Assembly (NCBI GenBank): GCA_016235455.1 | Contig: JACRKZ010000095.1 | Span: 1-33,401 of the forward strand | Length of the DNA: 33,401 nucleotides | DNA from: Armatimonadota bacterium | GTDB taxonomy: Bacteria > Armatimonadota > UBA10988 | Direction of reading: 5' to 3' | Shown: piece by piece, positions 1 to 7,387 of the stretch | Position numbering within the stretch: position 1 is the first letter of the stretch | Layout: every line of letters starts with the position of its first letter | Notes under the pieces: generated by a model | Seen by the model: only the letters and a program-made list of their open reading frames with translations | The model's database searches: none | What the model was told of the DNA's origin: nothing | Translations under genes and position numbers: made by a program

Positions 1-242
1 TCGACCGCTCGCGGCAGCGACCCGCCGTCGGCCGGCTCGATGTACTCGGCGGTCGGCCGGCGACCGTGGTTGGGCAGTTGCGGGTAGATCTCGGTGAAGC
101 ACAGCACCCGCGCACCCATACGCGCGGCGCGCTGCACCCACGGCTCGGTGTCGGCCATGAGCGCGTCGAGCTCGGCCGGCGAGCAGACGCCGCCGCCCGC
201 GGGTCGCCGGTTGAGGCTGGCCAGAACGGTCTTGCTACCCAT
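1..242 (-). CDS. Carbon-nitrogen hydrolase (nitrilase superfamily), partial
   Basis: This is the N-terminal 80 residues of a probable nitrilase-superfamily amidohydrolase; the rest lies beyond the window start. Enzymes of this fold split C-N bonds of nitriles, amides or carbamoyl groups with a Glu-Lys-Cys triad. The visible part has the first strand-helix unit and the motif RVLCFTEIYPQ, whose Glu51 sits where the family has its catalytic base; Lys and Cys are out of view. The ATG at 242 is nine bases after the stop of the upstream lipoprotein gene, so the two are probably co-transcribed. The Shine-Dalgarno is weak. The context (glycoside hydrolase, sugar-type binding protein) hints at degradation of an amide-bearing or amino-sugar compound, but that is inference. 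The family is fairly sure, the substrate unknown. Confidence 0.7.
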   Translation of the reverse strand, partial: MGSKTVLASLNRRPAGGGVCSPAELDALMADTEPWVQRAARMGARVLCFTEIYPQLPNHGRRPTAEYIEPADGGSLPRAV

Positions 243-251
243 GGCGGTGAC

Positions 252-1586
252 TCACTTGGCTTTGGCCGCGCCGGCAGCCTTGGCCAGCGCCGCGTCGGCC
301 TTCTGGTCCAGCACCTTGACGATGTCTTCGGGGCTCTTGAGCCCGTTCATGTAGTTGAGGTGCGCCTCTTCGAGCGCCTTGCGCACATCCTGCCAGCCAG
401 CGACGTTGGGCTCGGCCACGGCGACATCGAGGATCTCCAGCGCGCGGCCGTTCTGCGGCGCGGCGGCCATCTGGTCCTTGACGGTCTGCGTGTCGAGCGC
501 CGACTTGCGCACCGGCAGGTAGCCCGACGCCACGGCCCAGCGCGCAGTGACCTCCTTGGAGGCGAAGTACCGGATGAAGTTCCAGCCGGCCTTCTCGCGC
601 TCGGGGTTGGAGGTGAACAGGCAGATGTTGGCGCCAAACAGCACGGTCACCGGCTTCACGCCGTCGGCGTGCGGCAGGCAGCCGGCGTCCCATTTGATCT
701 TGCCGGCCACGAGCCGGCCGATGTCGGGTCGCGCGGTGGACGAGCGTAGGAAGAAGGCGGTCTTGCCCGCGGCGAAGTCGGCGTTCTGGTTGTCCTTGCT
801 GGTGGGCTCATAGACCAGCTTGTCCTTGACCATGTTGGCCCAGAAGCGCAAGGCCTCGACGGTGGCCGGCGAGCCGAACCCGGCGCTGCCGTCGGCGTCG
901 AGCAGTTTGCCACCGAACGACAGAATGATGCCGTCGAGCGCCGAGGCGTCCTTGACGAACGAGAACGGCTTGACCTCCGGGTGCTTGGCCTTGATCTTGC
1001 GGCAAGCGTCCATCAACTCGGCCCAGGTCTCGGGCGTCTTGGCGCCTACCTCGGCCAGCATGTCCTGGTTGGAGTAGAGCATCAGCACGCTCTTGGTGAA
1101 GGGGAAGGACAGCAGCTTGCCGCCGAACTGAGCGAAGCGGTTCGTCTCCAGGAAGGCGGGGTAGATGTCAGTCGCGGAGTCTTTATCGAGCCCGATCTTC
1201 GGGTCGGTGACGAAGCCGTCGAGCGGCCGCACGGCGTCGGCGGCCATGTAGTCGGCCACCATGCTCTCGTAGGCCACCGCCAGGTCAGGCCGCGCCGAGG
1301 CGTCCTGGGCGTGGAGACCGGCACGCACCTTCTCGAAGACCTGGTCGTAGCTGCCGATGTAGGTAGCCTCGACCTTGGTCACGCCGGGCTGCTTGTTGTA
1401 GTCGTCGACGATGGCGACCAGCGCCTTCTCGTTGTTCTGGGTCTGCGTGTGCCAGAAGCGCAGCGGGCTGGCGTCGGCCGCGCCGCTCTTGGCCGGCCCG
1501 TCGCTGGGCGGCGCCGTCGGCTTGCCACAGCCTGCCAGCAGGCCCATCGCCACCATCATGCCAACCCATGCTCGCCTCGCCCTCAT
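252..1586 (-). CDS. ABC transporter solute-binding lipoprotein (UgpB/MalE-like)
   Basis: A 444-residue extracytoplasmic solute-binding protein of the carbohydrate/glycerol-phosphate (family 1) type. Residues 1-20 form a lipoprotein signal: Arg-rich start, hydrophobic core and lipobox LLAGC with Cys20 as lipidation site. The mature part begins near the typical strand LRFWHTQTQNN and has the usual cluster features (SFPFTKSVLMLYSNQDM, PETWAELMDACRKI, GKTAFFLRSS, GWNFIRYF, SGYLPVRKSAL). The ATG at 1586 was chosen over an in-frame ATG at 1592 because GGAGG lies six bases before it, whereas it abuts the other. The permease and ATPase genes are not in the window; they may lie beyond position 1 or elsewhere. 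The gene sits between a glycoside hydrolase and an amidohydrolase on the same strand, which suggests sugar or glycan-fragment uptake. Function class is confident, ligand unknown. Confidence 0.88.
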   Translation of the reverse strand: MRARRAWVGMMVAMGLLAGCGKPTAPPSDGPAKSGAADASPLRFWHTQTQNNEKALVAIVDDYNKQPGVTKVEATYIGSYDQVFEKVRAGLHAQDASARPDLAVAYESMVADYMAADAVRPLDGFVTDPKIGLDKDSATDIYPAFLETNRFAQFGGKLLSFPFTKSVLMLYSNQDMLAEVGAKTPETWAELMDACRKIKAKHPEVKPFSFVKDASALDGIILSFGGKLLDADGSAGFGSPATVEALRFWANMVKDKLVYEPTSKDNQNADFAAGKTAFFLRSSTARPDIGRLVAGKIKWDAGCLPHADGVKPVTVLFGANICLFTSNPEREKAGWNFIRYFASKEVTARWAVASGYLPVRKSALDTQTVKDQMAAAPQNGRALEILDVAVAEPNVAGWQDVRKALEEAHLNYMNGLKSPEDIVKVLDQKADAALAKAAGAAKAK

Positions 1587-1607
1587 GGCCATCCTCCGCT
1601 CGTCTGC

Positions 1608-1636
1608 ATAGTATGACACCAATGGCCAACGGATCC
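1608..1636 (-). promoter_or_regulatory. Candidate promoter for the solute-binding protein gene
   Basis: In the 73-bp gap between the glycoside hydrolase and the lipoprotein, the minus strand reads TACTAT (1613 to 1608) as a possible -10 within the AT-rich CATACTATG. A poor -35, TGGATC (1636 to 1631), lies 17 bases upstream. A start near 1601 would leave a leader that just includes the GGAGG of the lipoprotein gene. The match is modest and the gene may also be read from the upstream gene. Confidence 0.3.
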
Positions 1637-1659
1637 AGAGCCCGAGCCGCGCGGAGTGC

Positions 1660-4575
1660 TCATCGACAACGCAACCAGCCAAAATCGGTGGCCGGGTTGA
1701 GCGTGCCCCACACCAGCCGACCCTTGAGCGGCACGCGCTCGGCCCAGGACACCGACGCTGAGCCAGGTGAGTCGACTGGCAGGCTCCGCACCACGTTGAC
1801 GCGCGGCGAGGCCGTGCCGTCGGCCGAGCCCAGCCAGGCGTAGGGGATCGCCAGCACCACCGACCAGCCCTCGGGGCCAACCGACGACGAAGCGCGCCAT
1901 GTGGCGTCGAGTTCGGGCAGGTAGCCGTCATCGAACTGGCAGCGCGCCGCGCCGCTGGGGCTGAGGTGGAAGATGCGGCGCGGCAGCGTCCGCCGCGGTT
2001 CGATGTAGATCCGCAACCCGTCGCCGGCGAAGGCTGCCATGGACGAAGGCTGGCCGGCTGCCTGGCGGCACAGCACACCCACGTACAGTGCGTCGCGGGT
2101 GTGCAGCGCCTTCCACTGGGTGCGGCGGCCGCGCCGGTCGCGCTCGGCCACCGGCAGGTGGTCGCAAGGGTCGTAGCCACACAGCCGGCGGCGCTCCGTG
2201 TTGGGCACGTCGCGCAGCCAGTGGTCGCACGACACCCACGGCGCGGCGGCCCACGAAGGCCCGAATGGCTGGCCATCGAGTGGCGGCGGCGTGGCCACCG
2301 CGGGGCTGTCGTATACGGCGCCCGTCGGGCGTTCGCCGGTGTAGTCGCCGAACAGCGGGCCGGGCGCGGCGAGGCGGGCTTCGACCTGGGCAAACTCGTC
2401 GCGCAGCAGCCGGCGCAACTGGCCCATGCGCCAGCGGATCAGCGCGGGGTAGTACTTGTAGCCTTCCGCCTCCGAGTGGAACCCCAGCCGGGCATCGGCC
2501 TCGACCAGCGGCAGCAGTTCCGCGTCCAGCGCCAACTCGTCCTGCACGATGGCCTTCATGCGGGCCAGGCTGGCACGACGCGCGGCCAGACCCTTGGCCT
2601 CGGCAAGCGTCTCACGCTCCTGGTAGAAGCTCAGGATGTGGTAGCCGCTGCGCAGTTGCAGGCCGAGCGCGGTGGCCAGGCCGATGTCACGCAGGCGCTC
2701 AGGCTGGGCCGCAAAAGCGCCGCGCAAGCCGTGGAGAATGGCCACGCCGCGGTCCCACTGCTCGGTCATCCCGCCGCACAGCACCACCAGTTCGCGGAGC
2801 GTGAAGCCGTTGGTGGTGCACTCGGCGACGTAGTCACCGCTGGGCGGGTAGCCCAACTGCCAGGTAGGCGCCAGCGGCAGCCGGCGCGGCACCAGGTAGA
2901 GCGGCCACACCGGCCCGTCGTGCATCGGGCCGAAGTAGCCGAAGATGTGCGCCGTGGGGTAGTTGCTGTAGCCCTTCTCGAACCACTCCCAGGCGCTGAC
3001 CACCTGGTCGGCGTGGTCGCCCCAGTCGCGCGCGGCCAGTTGGCGCAGGAAGGCGTGGCCGTCAGGCGCGAACGGCTCGAACGACAGCTCGCCGGCGGCG
3101 CGCGTCATCAGCGACGGGAACGAGCCGAAGTACCACGAATGCATGGCGCTGCTCACGCCCAGTTCGTGCATGGCCTGGTACTTGCGGTAGAGCAGCCCCG
3201 GTGCCGGCACGACCTGCGTGGTGGCCACCTCGTGCGAGCAGCCCACCTGCAGCTTGGCCGACACGCGCACGCCCTGCCCGACCGCGGCGGCGGCGCACTG
3301 CCCGAACAGCTCGCTCGGCCCGGCGTAGGATAGCCAGTAGTCCCAGGTCCGCCGCCATTGGCCGAGCTGGAAGTTGCGCCCACCGGTCTCGAAGTTGTGC
3401 TGGAGGATGACTCCAGGCGGCGTGTGCGCGGCAGCCTCGGCAGTGCGCTCGGGGCCCCAGGCGATGAACTGCCCGTAAGGCCAGGCCACCAGCTCGGCGG
3501 ACGGGTCGACGGCGTCGATGCCCCGCCGCATGGCGGCCAGGGTGTCGCGCAGCACCTCCCAGGGCTGCCGCTTCGAGCAGAGCGGACAGGTGTTGGGGCT
3601 GGGCCACATGCCACCGTCGGGAATGCTGGTCGAATAGCAGTGGGTCTGTCGCTCGCCCACGGGAATGACCATCAGACCGCCCAGGCCGGGCACCTCGGCG
3701 AACAGCGTGCGTGCGGCCTCCTCCACATAGGCGAGGCCGGCAACGCTGCTGGTGCAGAACGAGCCGCGATGGCCCCGCAGCTCGGGATGCGCCGCGGCTG
3801 CCGCCTGCACCTCGGGCGCGGGGCTGGTGAAGGCGGCCGGCTCGATGCAGAAGGGGTAGATGCGGATGCCATACCGGGCGCACTTGGCGACCGTGCGCCG
3901 CAGTCTGGCCAGACGCGGCGCCGAGTCCCGCCCGTACTCGGGGATGAGGCGCGACGGCACGGTGCGGAACCAATCGATGGTCAGCCAGAGCGCGTTGACA
4001 CCCTCGTGAGCCAGGCGGTTCAGGTACTCGTCGGGGTAGTAGTCGGTGTCGTCGGCCAACTCGTCCTTGGACTTCGGCGGCCGGTTGATGGGACCGTAGA
4101 AGCAGCGCGAGATGCGGGTTCGCACCCAGGGTCGGCGGGCCTGTATACCCAGGGGAAGGAACGGCCCGCCGCGACGCATCATCTCGTCCTCGACCCAGAT
4201 CAGCCCGCGCCGGATGCCCTCGGTGTCGGCTGCAGCGACCTCACAGCCGCCGGGCCGCACGGTGATCACCTGAGCTTCGGGCTGCTCGGTGGGCGTCCGC
4301 CGTGTGACGATCTCGAACGGACCGGCGGACAGGCCGACCGTGCCGAGGAAGTGCCGGAAGTCGGCATGCGCAGTGTCGAGCAGGCCGTGCGGGTCGGGGA
4401 AGCCGGGCACCAGATGGACGCCGCTCGCGACGCCCGCTTCGCCCTGACGCGCGCCACGCGGGCGCCAGTGCTGCGGCTGGTGGTAGGGCGTGGTGCGCAG
4501 TTCCTCGACGAACGCCCAACTCGCCTCGGGCGGCTGCGGCGGCACGGGCGGCAAGGATGGCGGACCGAACAGCAT
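1660..4575 (-). CDS. Large glycoside-hydrolase-like protein with C-terminal CBM9-like domain
   Basis: A 971-residue protein. Residues about 55-150 look like the small domain that precedes the barrel in GH20/GH67-type enzymes (VITVRPGG...GIRRGLIWVEDEM). Residues about 155-480 look like a TIM barrel, with ISRCFYGPINRPPKSKDE, EGVNALWLTIDWFR, YGIRIYPFCIEPAAF and a CPLC pair near 330. Then comes a mostly helical region, and residues about 770-971 resemble a CBM9/DOMON-type sandwich (WKALHTRDALYVGVLCR, GDGLRIYIEPRR, GWSVVLAIPYAWLG). No signal peptide is visible. I cannot assign a GH family or name the catalytic acids. The ATG at 4575 has GGAG seven to eight bases upstream. It is the first gene of a minus-strand group with the solute-binding lipoprotein and the nitrilase. 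A role in glycan breakdown is inferred from fold and neighbours. Confidence 0.7.
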   Translation of the reverse strand: MLFGPPSLPPVPPQPPEASWAFVEELRTTPYHQPQHWRPRGARQGEAGVASGVHLVPGFPDPHGLLDTAHADFRHFLGTVGLSAGPFEIVTRRTPTEQPEAQVITVRPGGCEVAAADTEGIRRGLIWVEDEMMRRGGPFLPLGIQARRPWVRTRISRCFYGPINRPPKSKDELADDTDYYPDEYLNRLAHEGVNALWLTIDWFRTVPSRLIPEYGRDSAPRLARLRRTVAKCARYGIRIYPFCIEPAAFTSPAPEVQAAAAAHPELRGHRGSFCTSSVAGLAYVEEAARTLFAEVPGLGGLMVIPVGERQTHCYSTSIPDGGMWPSPNTCPLCSKRQPWEVLRDTLAAMRRGIDAVDPSAELVAWPYGQFIAWGPERTAEAAAHTPPGVILQHNFETGGRNFQLGQWRRTWDYWLSYAGPSELFGQCAAAAVGQGVRVSAKLQVGCSHEVATTQVVPAPGLLYRKYQAMHELGVSSAMHSWYFGSFPSLMTRAAGELSFEPFAPDGHAFLRQLAARDWGDHADQVVSAWEWFEKGYSNYPTAHIFGYFGPMHDGPVWPLYLVPRRLPLAPTWQLGYPPSGDYVAECTTNGFTLRELVVLCGGMTEQWDRGVAILHGLRGAFAAQPERLRDIGLATALGLQLRSGYHILSFYQERETLAEAKGLAARRASLARMKAIVQDELALDAELLPLVEADARLGFHSEAEGYKYYPALIRWRMGQLRRLLRDEFAQVEARLAAPGPLFGDYTGERPTGAVYDSPAVATPPPLDGQPFGPSWAAAPWVSCDHWLRDVPNTERRRLCGYDPCDHLPVAERDRRGRRTQWKALHTRDALYVGVLCRQAAGQPSSMAAFAGDGLRIYIEPRRTLPRRIFHLSPSGAARCQFDDGYLPELDATWRASSSVGPEGWSVVLAIPYAWLGSADGTASPRVNVVRSLPVDSPGSASVSWAERVPLKGRLVWGTLNPATDFGWLRCR

Positions 4576-4659
4576 CGCTTTCTCCGCGCGACGGCAAGGT
4601 CGACGGGTCGGTACGCCGACCCCGACGGGAACCCTCCTCGCTACGGGCTCCCGTGTTGG

Positions 4660-4668
4660 TGCTATGCT
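4660..4668 (+). promoter_or_regulatory. Possible extended -10 element for the cyclic-di-AMP receptor gene
   Basis: In the 110-bp divergent gap, the plus strand has TGCTATGCT (4660-4668), an extended -10 shape, with the downstream GTG start at 4686. No good -35 is seen at the right spacing, and a start near 4675 would leave a very short leader. This is a weak call. Confidence 0.25.
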
Positions 4669-4685
4669 TGCCGCGGAGCCGAACC

Positions 4686-5015
4686 GTGAAGCTGCTCATT
4701 GCCATCGTGCCCAACCGCCTGGCGCGCCGGGTGCGCGAGCGCCTGTGCGCCGACGGCCATGGCTACACCGAGTTGTCAGGCTCTGGCGGGCTGTTCCGCG
4801 AGGGCAACGCAACGCTGCTCATCGGCCTTGACGACGCCCAGGTGGAGCCAGTGCTGGCCGCGCTGCGCGAGCTGTGCCAGCCACGCCAGGCAAGCATCAA
4901 CCTGCCCGGCGCCGACCTGCGCGCCTATGCCGATCCGGCCAGCGGCGTCGAGACGGTCGAGATCGGCGGCCTGCACGCCTTCGTGCTCGGTGTCGAGCAG
5001 ATGGTCCACCTGTGA
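4686..5015 (+). CDS. Cyclic-di-AMP receptor (DarA/PstA-like, PF06153 type)
   Basis: A 109-residue PII-like protein. The opening MKLLIAIVPNRLARRVRERL, followed by a SGSGGLFREGNATLLIGL segment and then LRELCQPRQ, matches the pattern of the small cytosolic receptors that bind cyclic-di-AMP as trimers. The Gly-rich GGLFREGN stretch is the conserved ligand-site loop of that family. The length is normal for the family. The start is GTG at 4686, with GGAG nine bases upstream; no ATG fits. Its TGA stop overlaps the GTG of the next gene (GTGA), so the MFS-HEAT transporter is probably translated with it. In Firmicutes these proteins have few known effector targets, so a coupled transporter is notable. 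The family call is strong; the link to transport control is inference. No cyclase for cyclic-di-AMP is in the window. Confidence 0.88.
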   Translation: MKLLIAIVPNRLARRVRERLCADGHGYTELSGSGGLFREGNATLLIGLDDAQVEPVLAALRELCQPRQASINLPGADLRAYADPASGVETVEIGGLHAFVLGVEQMVHL

Positions 5016-7387
5016 GCCAGCCCGCGGCGCCGGCACTCAGCCGCCTCGAAGTCTACCGTGGCATGGGACGCTGGAACCTTAGCGGCGGCCTGGCCGCCGT
5101 GTGGCTGTCCATCGTCTTCGGCACCGTGTCGACCGGCTATCTGCTGGCGCTCGGCGCCTCCAACGCCATGGTGGGCCTGCTCTCGGGTGCCAACTCCTGG
5201 GGGCATGTGCTGCAGTCGGTGACGCCGCTGATGAGCGGCCAGGTGAGCCGCCGCAAGCCGCTGTGCACGCTCACCTACGCGCTGGGCTACAGTGTCTGGC
5301 TGGCCGTGGCGCTGGTGGCCTTCCTGCCGGCTGCCATGCCGCGGGCACATCTGGTCATCGCTCTGGTCATCGGCGGCGGCATGTTGATCGCCGTGGGCTC
5401 GCCCTTGGCCAACACCTGGCTGGCCGATCTGGTGCCGCAGGAGTTGCGCGGCCGGTTCGTGGCTCGTCAGCAGAGCATCATGGCCGCCGTCGGCCTGGTG
5501 GCCACACTGGCCACCGGCTGGTACGTCGACCAGTATGACAAGGGCCACCAGATCCCCGCCTTCCAGCTCCTGTTCTACCTCGCGGTGGCCGCGGCGCTGG
5601 CGTCGGTCTGGGTCTGGAGCCGCGTGCCCGAACCGCCGATGAACCGCAGCGGCGGACGGGTCGGACCGGCCATGCTCCTGCTGCCGCTACGCCACCACAA
5701 CTTCCGCAACCTGACCCTTTTCCTGGCCGCGCGCACCAGCGCCATGATGATGGCCGCGCCGTTCTTCGCGGTCTACATGCTCGAGCACCTGCACATCAGC
5801 TACCAGCGCATCGCGCTGTACTCCATGGCCGTGACCATCAGCCAGATCGCCAGCAACCCGTTCTGGGGCTACCTGGCCGACAAGTTTGGCTACAAGCCGC
5901 TGCTGCGGATCAGCACGTTCGGCATCGCGCTCATCCCCATCCCGTGGTTCTTCACCACCCCCACCAACTACCACCTGATCATCCCCGTGGTGCAGATGTG
6001 GGGCGGGCTGATGGGTGCCGGCGTCATCCTCAGCCAGTACAACCTGATGCTCAAGATCGCGCCGGCCGAGCACAAGGAGGTCTACATCGGCGTGCACACG
6101 GCGGTGGTCAACCTGGCCGTGGGGTTGGGCAGCATCCTTGGTGGCCTGGTGGCCGACCTCCTCAAGGACTACGTCCCCGACCCGACCTTCTTCGGCCGGC
6201 CGATCACCTACCTGCACATCCTGTTCCTCGTCTCCGCCCTGCTGCGGTTCCTGGGCCTGTCGCTGCTGCAGCGCGTGCGCGAGGAGCCGGAGGTGGCCGC
6301 GCGGCGCGTCATGCGCGAGGTCAGCCGCGGCAATGTGCTGCGCACGCTGTTCAACCTCGGGCGCATGCAGCGCTCGGCCGACACCGAGGTGCGCGTGCGG
6401 GCCACCCGCGCGCTGGGCAGTCCCGGCAACGTGCTGGCCGTGGAGGAGCTGGTCGCCGCGCTGGACGACAGCCAGATGGAGGTGCGGCGCGAGGCCGCGC
6501 GCAGCTTAGGCCAGATTGCCGACACCCGCGCCGTGGAACCCCTGGTGGCCAAGGCGACGGACCCCGTGGCCGACATCCCCGAACAGGCTGTGGAGGCGCT
6601 TGGGCACATCGAGTCCAACGAGAGCTACTGGGCGCTCGTGCAACTGCTCGACGACCCGCGTGATGCCGTGCGGCGCAGCGTGGCGCAGTCGCTGGGCGCC
6701 ATGGGCGACAGCCGTGCCGTGGGGCACCTGGAAGCGCGCATCGAGGTCGAGCAGGATCCAGCGGTGGTGCTGGCTGTGACCGAGGCCCTGTCTCGGCTGG
6801 GTGGCATCAGCGCGGTGCATCGCCTGCGCCTGCTGCTGCGCAAGCTGACCAGCGACGGCGCGCGCAAGCAGGTGGCCCACTCCATCAGCCATCTGCTTGG
6901 CGACTCCACCACGTTCTACACACTGTTGGAGCTCGACGCGTTGCGCCAGGAGGAGCGCGTGGCCCGCCTGCTGGAGAAGCGTCGCCGGCAATGGGCACGC
7001 TGGCGAGTCGCCTCGGCCGACGACACCACCTACGCCGAGGAGCATCTGACCGAGGCCATGCTGGCCTTCGAGCACGAGGAGTACACCACGGTCATCGCCA
7101 TGCTGCGACAAGTGGCCTCGCGCACGCTCCATGCGCTGGTCGGCTCGGACCAGGGCGACCGCTGGCTGCGCGACATCCGCGCCGACCTGCCGGTGAACAA
7201 GAAGGTGGGCCTATTCCTGGATCAGCAGCCCGAACTGCGGCTGAACTTCGGGTTCCTCAACGCACTATGGCGCGCCTGCCGGGGCCATGAGCCCACGCGC
7301 GAAGAGGCCCTGTTGGCGGTGTTTGCCTTCGACCGCGTGGCCGGCCTGGCGCGCAGCCTGGCCAGGCGTCAGAGCGGCAGCTCGTAG
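5012..7387 (+). CDS. MFS transporter with C-terminal HEAT repeats
   Basis: A 791-residue fusion. Residues about 15-430 are a twelve-helix major-facilitator carrier (NLSGGLAAVWLSIVFG at the first helix, WGYLADKFGYKPLL as the inter-half loop, WGGLMGAGVILSQYN). Residues about 450-640 carry HEAT/PBS-lyase-type repeats with the periodic pattern VRREAARSLGQIADTRAVEPL and AVRRSVAQSLGAMGDSRAV. Residues 640-791 form a soluble, mostly helical end. The GTG at 5012 overlaps the previous stop; an in-frame ATG at 5063 is an alternative and would still precede the first helix. HEAT repeats usually bind proteins or scaffold complexes, so the tail is a plausible docking surface, perhaps for the upstream cyclic-di-AMP receptor. 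Substrate unknown. The 3' end overlaps the convergent barrel gene by 19 bp. Confidence 0.87.
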   Translation: MSQPAAPALSRLEVYRGMGRWNLSGGLAAVWLSIVFGTVSTGYLLALGASNAMVGLLSGANSWGHVLQSVTPLMSGQVSRRKPLCTLTYALGYSVWLAVALVAFLPAAMPRAHLVIALVIGGGMLIAVGSPLANTWLADLVPQELRGRFVARQQSIMAAVGLVATLATGWYVDQYDKGHQIPAFQLLFYLAVAAALASVWVWSRVPEPPMNRSGGRVGPAMLLLPLRHHNFRNLTLFLAARTSAMMMAAPFFAVYMLEHLHISYQRIALYSMAVTISQIASNPFWGYLADKFGYKPLLRISTFGIALIPIPWFFTTPTNYHLIIPVVQMWGGLMGAGVILSQYNLMLKIAPAEHKEVYIGVHTAVVNLAVGLGSILGGLVADLLKDYVPDPTFFGRPITYLHILFLVSALLRFLGLSLLQRVREEPEVAARRVMREVSRGNVLRTLFNLGRMQRSADTEVRVRATRALGSPGNVLAVEELVAALDDSQMEVRREAARSLGQIADTRAVEPLVAKATDPVADIPEQAVEALGHIESNESYWALVQLLDDPRDAVRRSVAQSLGAMGDSRAVGHLEARIEVEQDPAVVLAVTEALSRLGGISAVHRLRLLLRKLTSDGARKQVAHSISHLLGDSTTFYTLLELDALRQEERVARLLEKRRRQWARWRVASADDTTYAEEHLTEAMLAFEHEEYTTVIAMLRQVASRTLHALVGSDQGDRWLRDIRADLPVNKKVGLFLDQQPELRLNFGFLNALWRACRGHEPTREEALLAVFAFDRVAGLARSLARRQSGSS

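Noticed and set aside
252..2393. Reading the solute-binding protein from a much earlier start, giving 713 residues
   Set aside because: The extra part lies inside the glycoside hydrolase gene and has no family pattern; the lipoprotein signal and GGAGG place the start at 1586.
1966..3333. Open frame of 455 codons on the plus strand opposite the glycoside hydrolase gene
   Set aside because: Its composition is the Arg/Gly/Ala-rich type that arises opposite GC-rich genes, it matches no family, and the minus-strand protein has recognisable domains over the same span.
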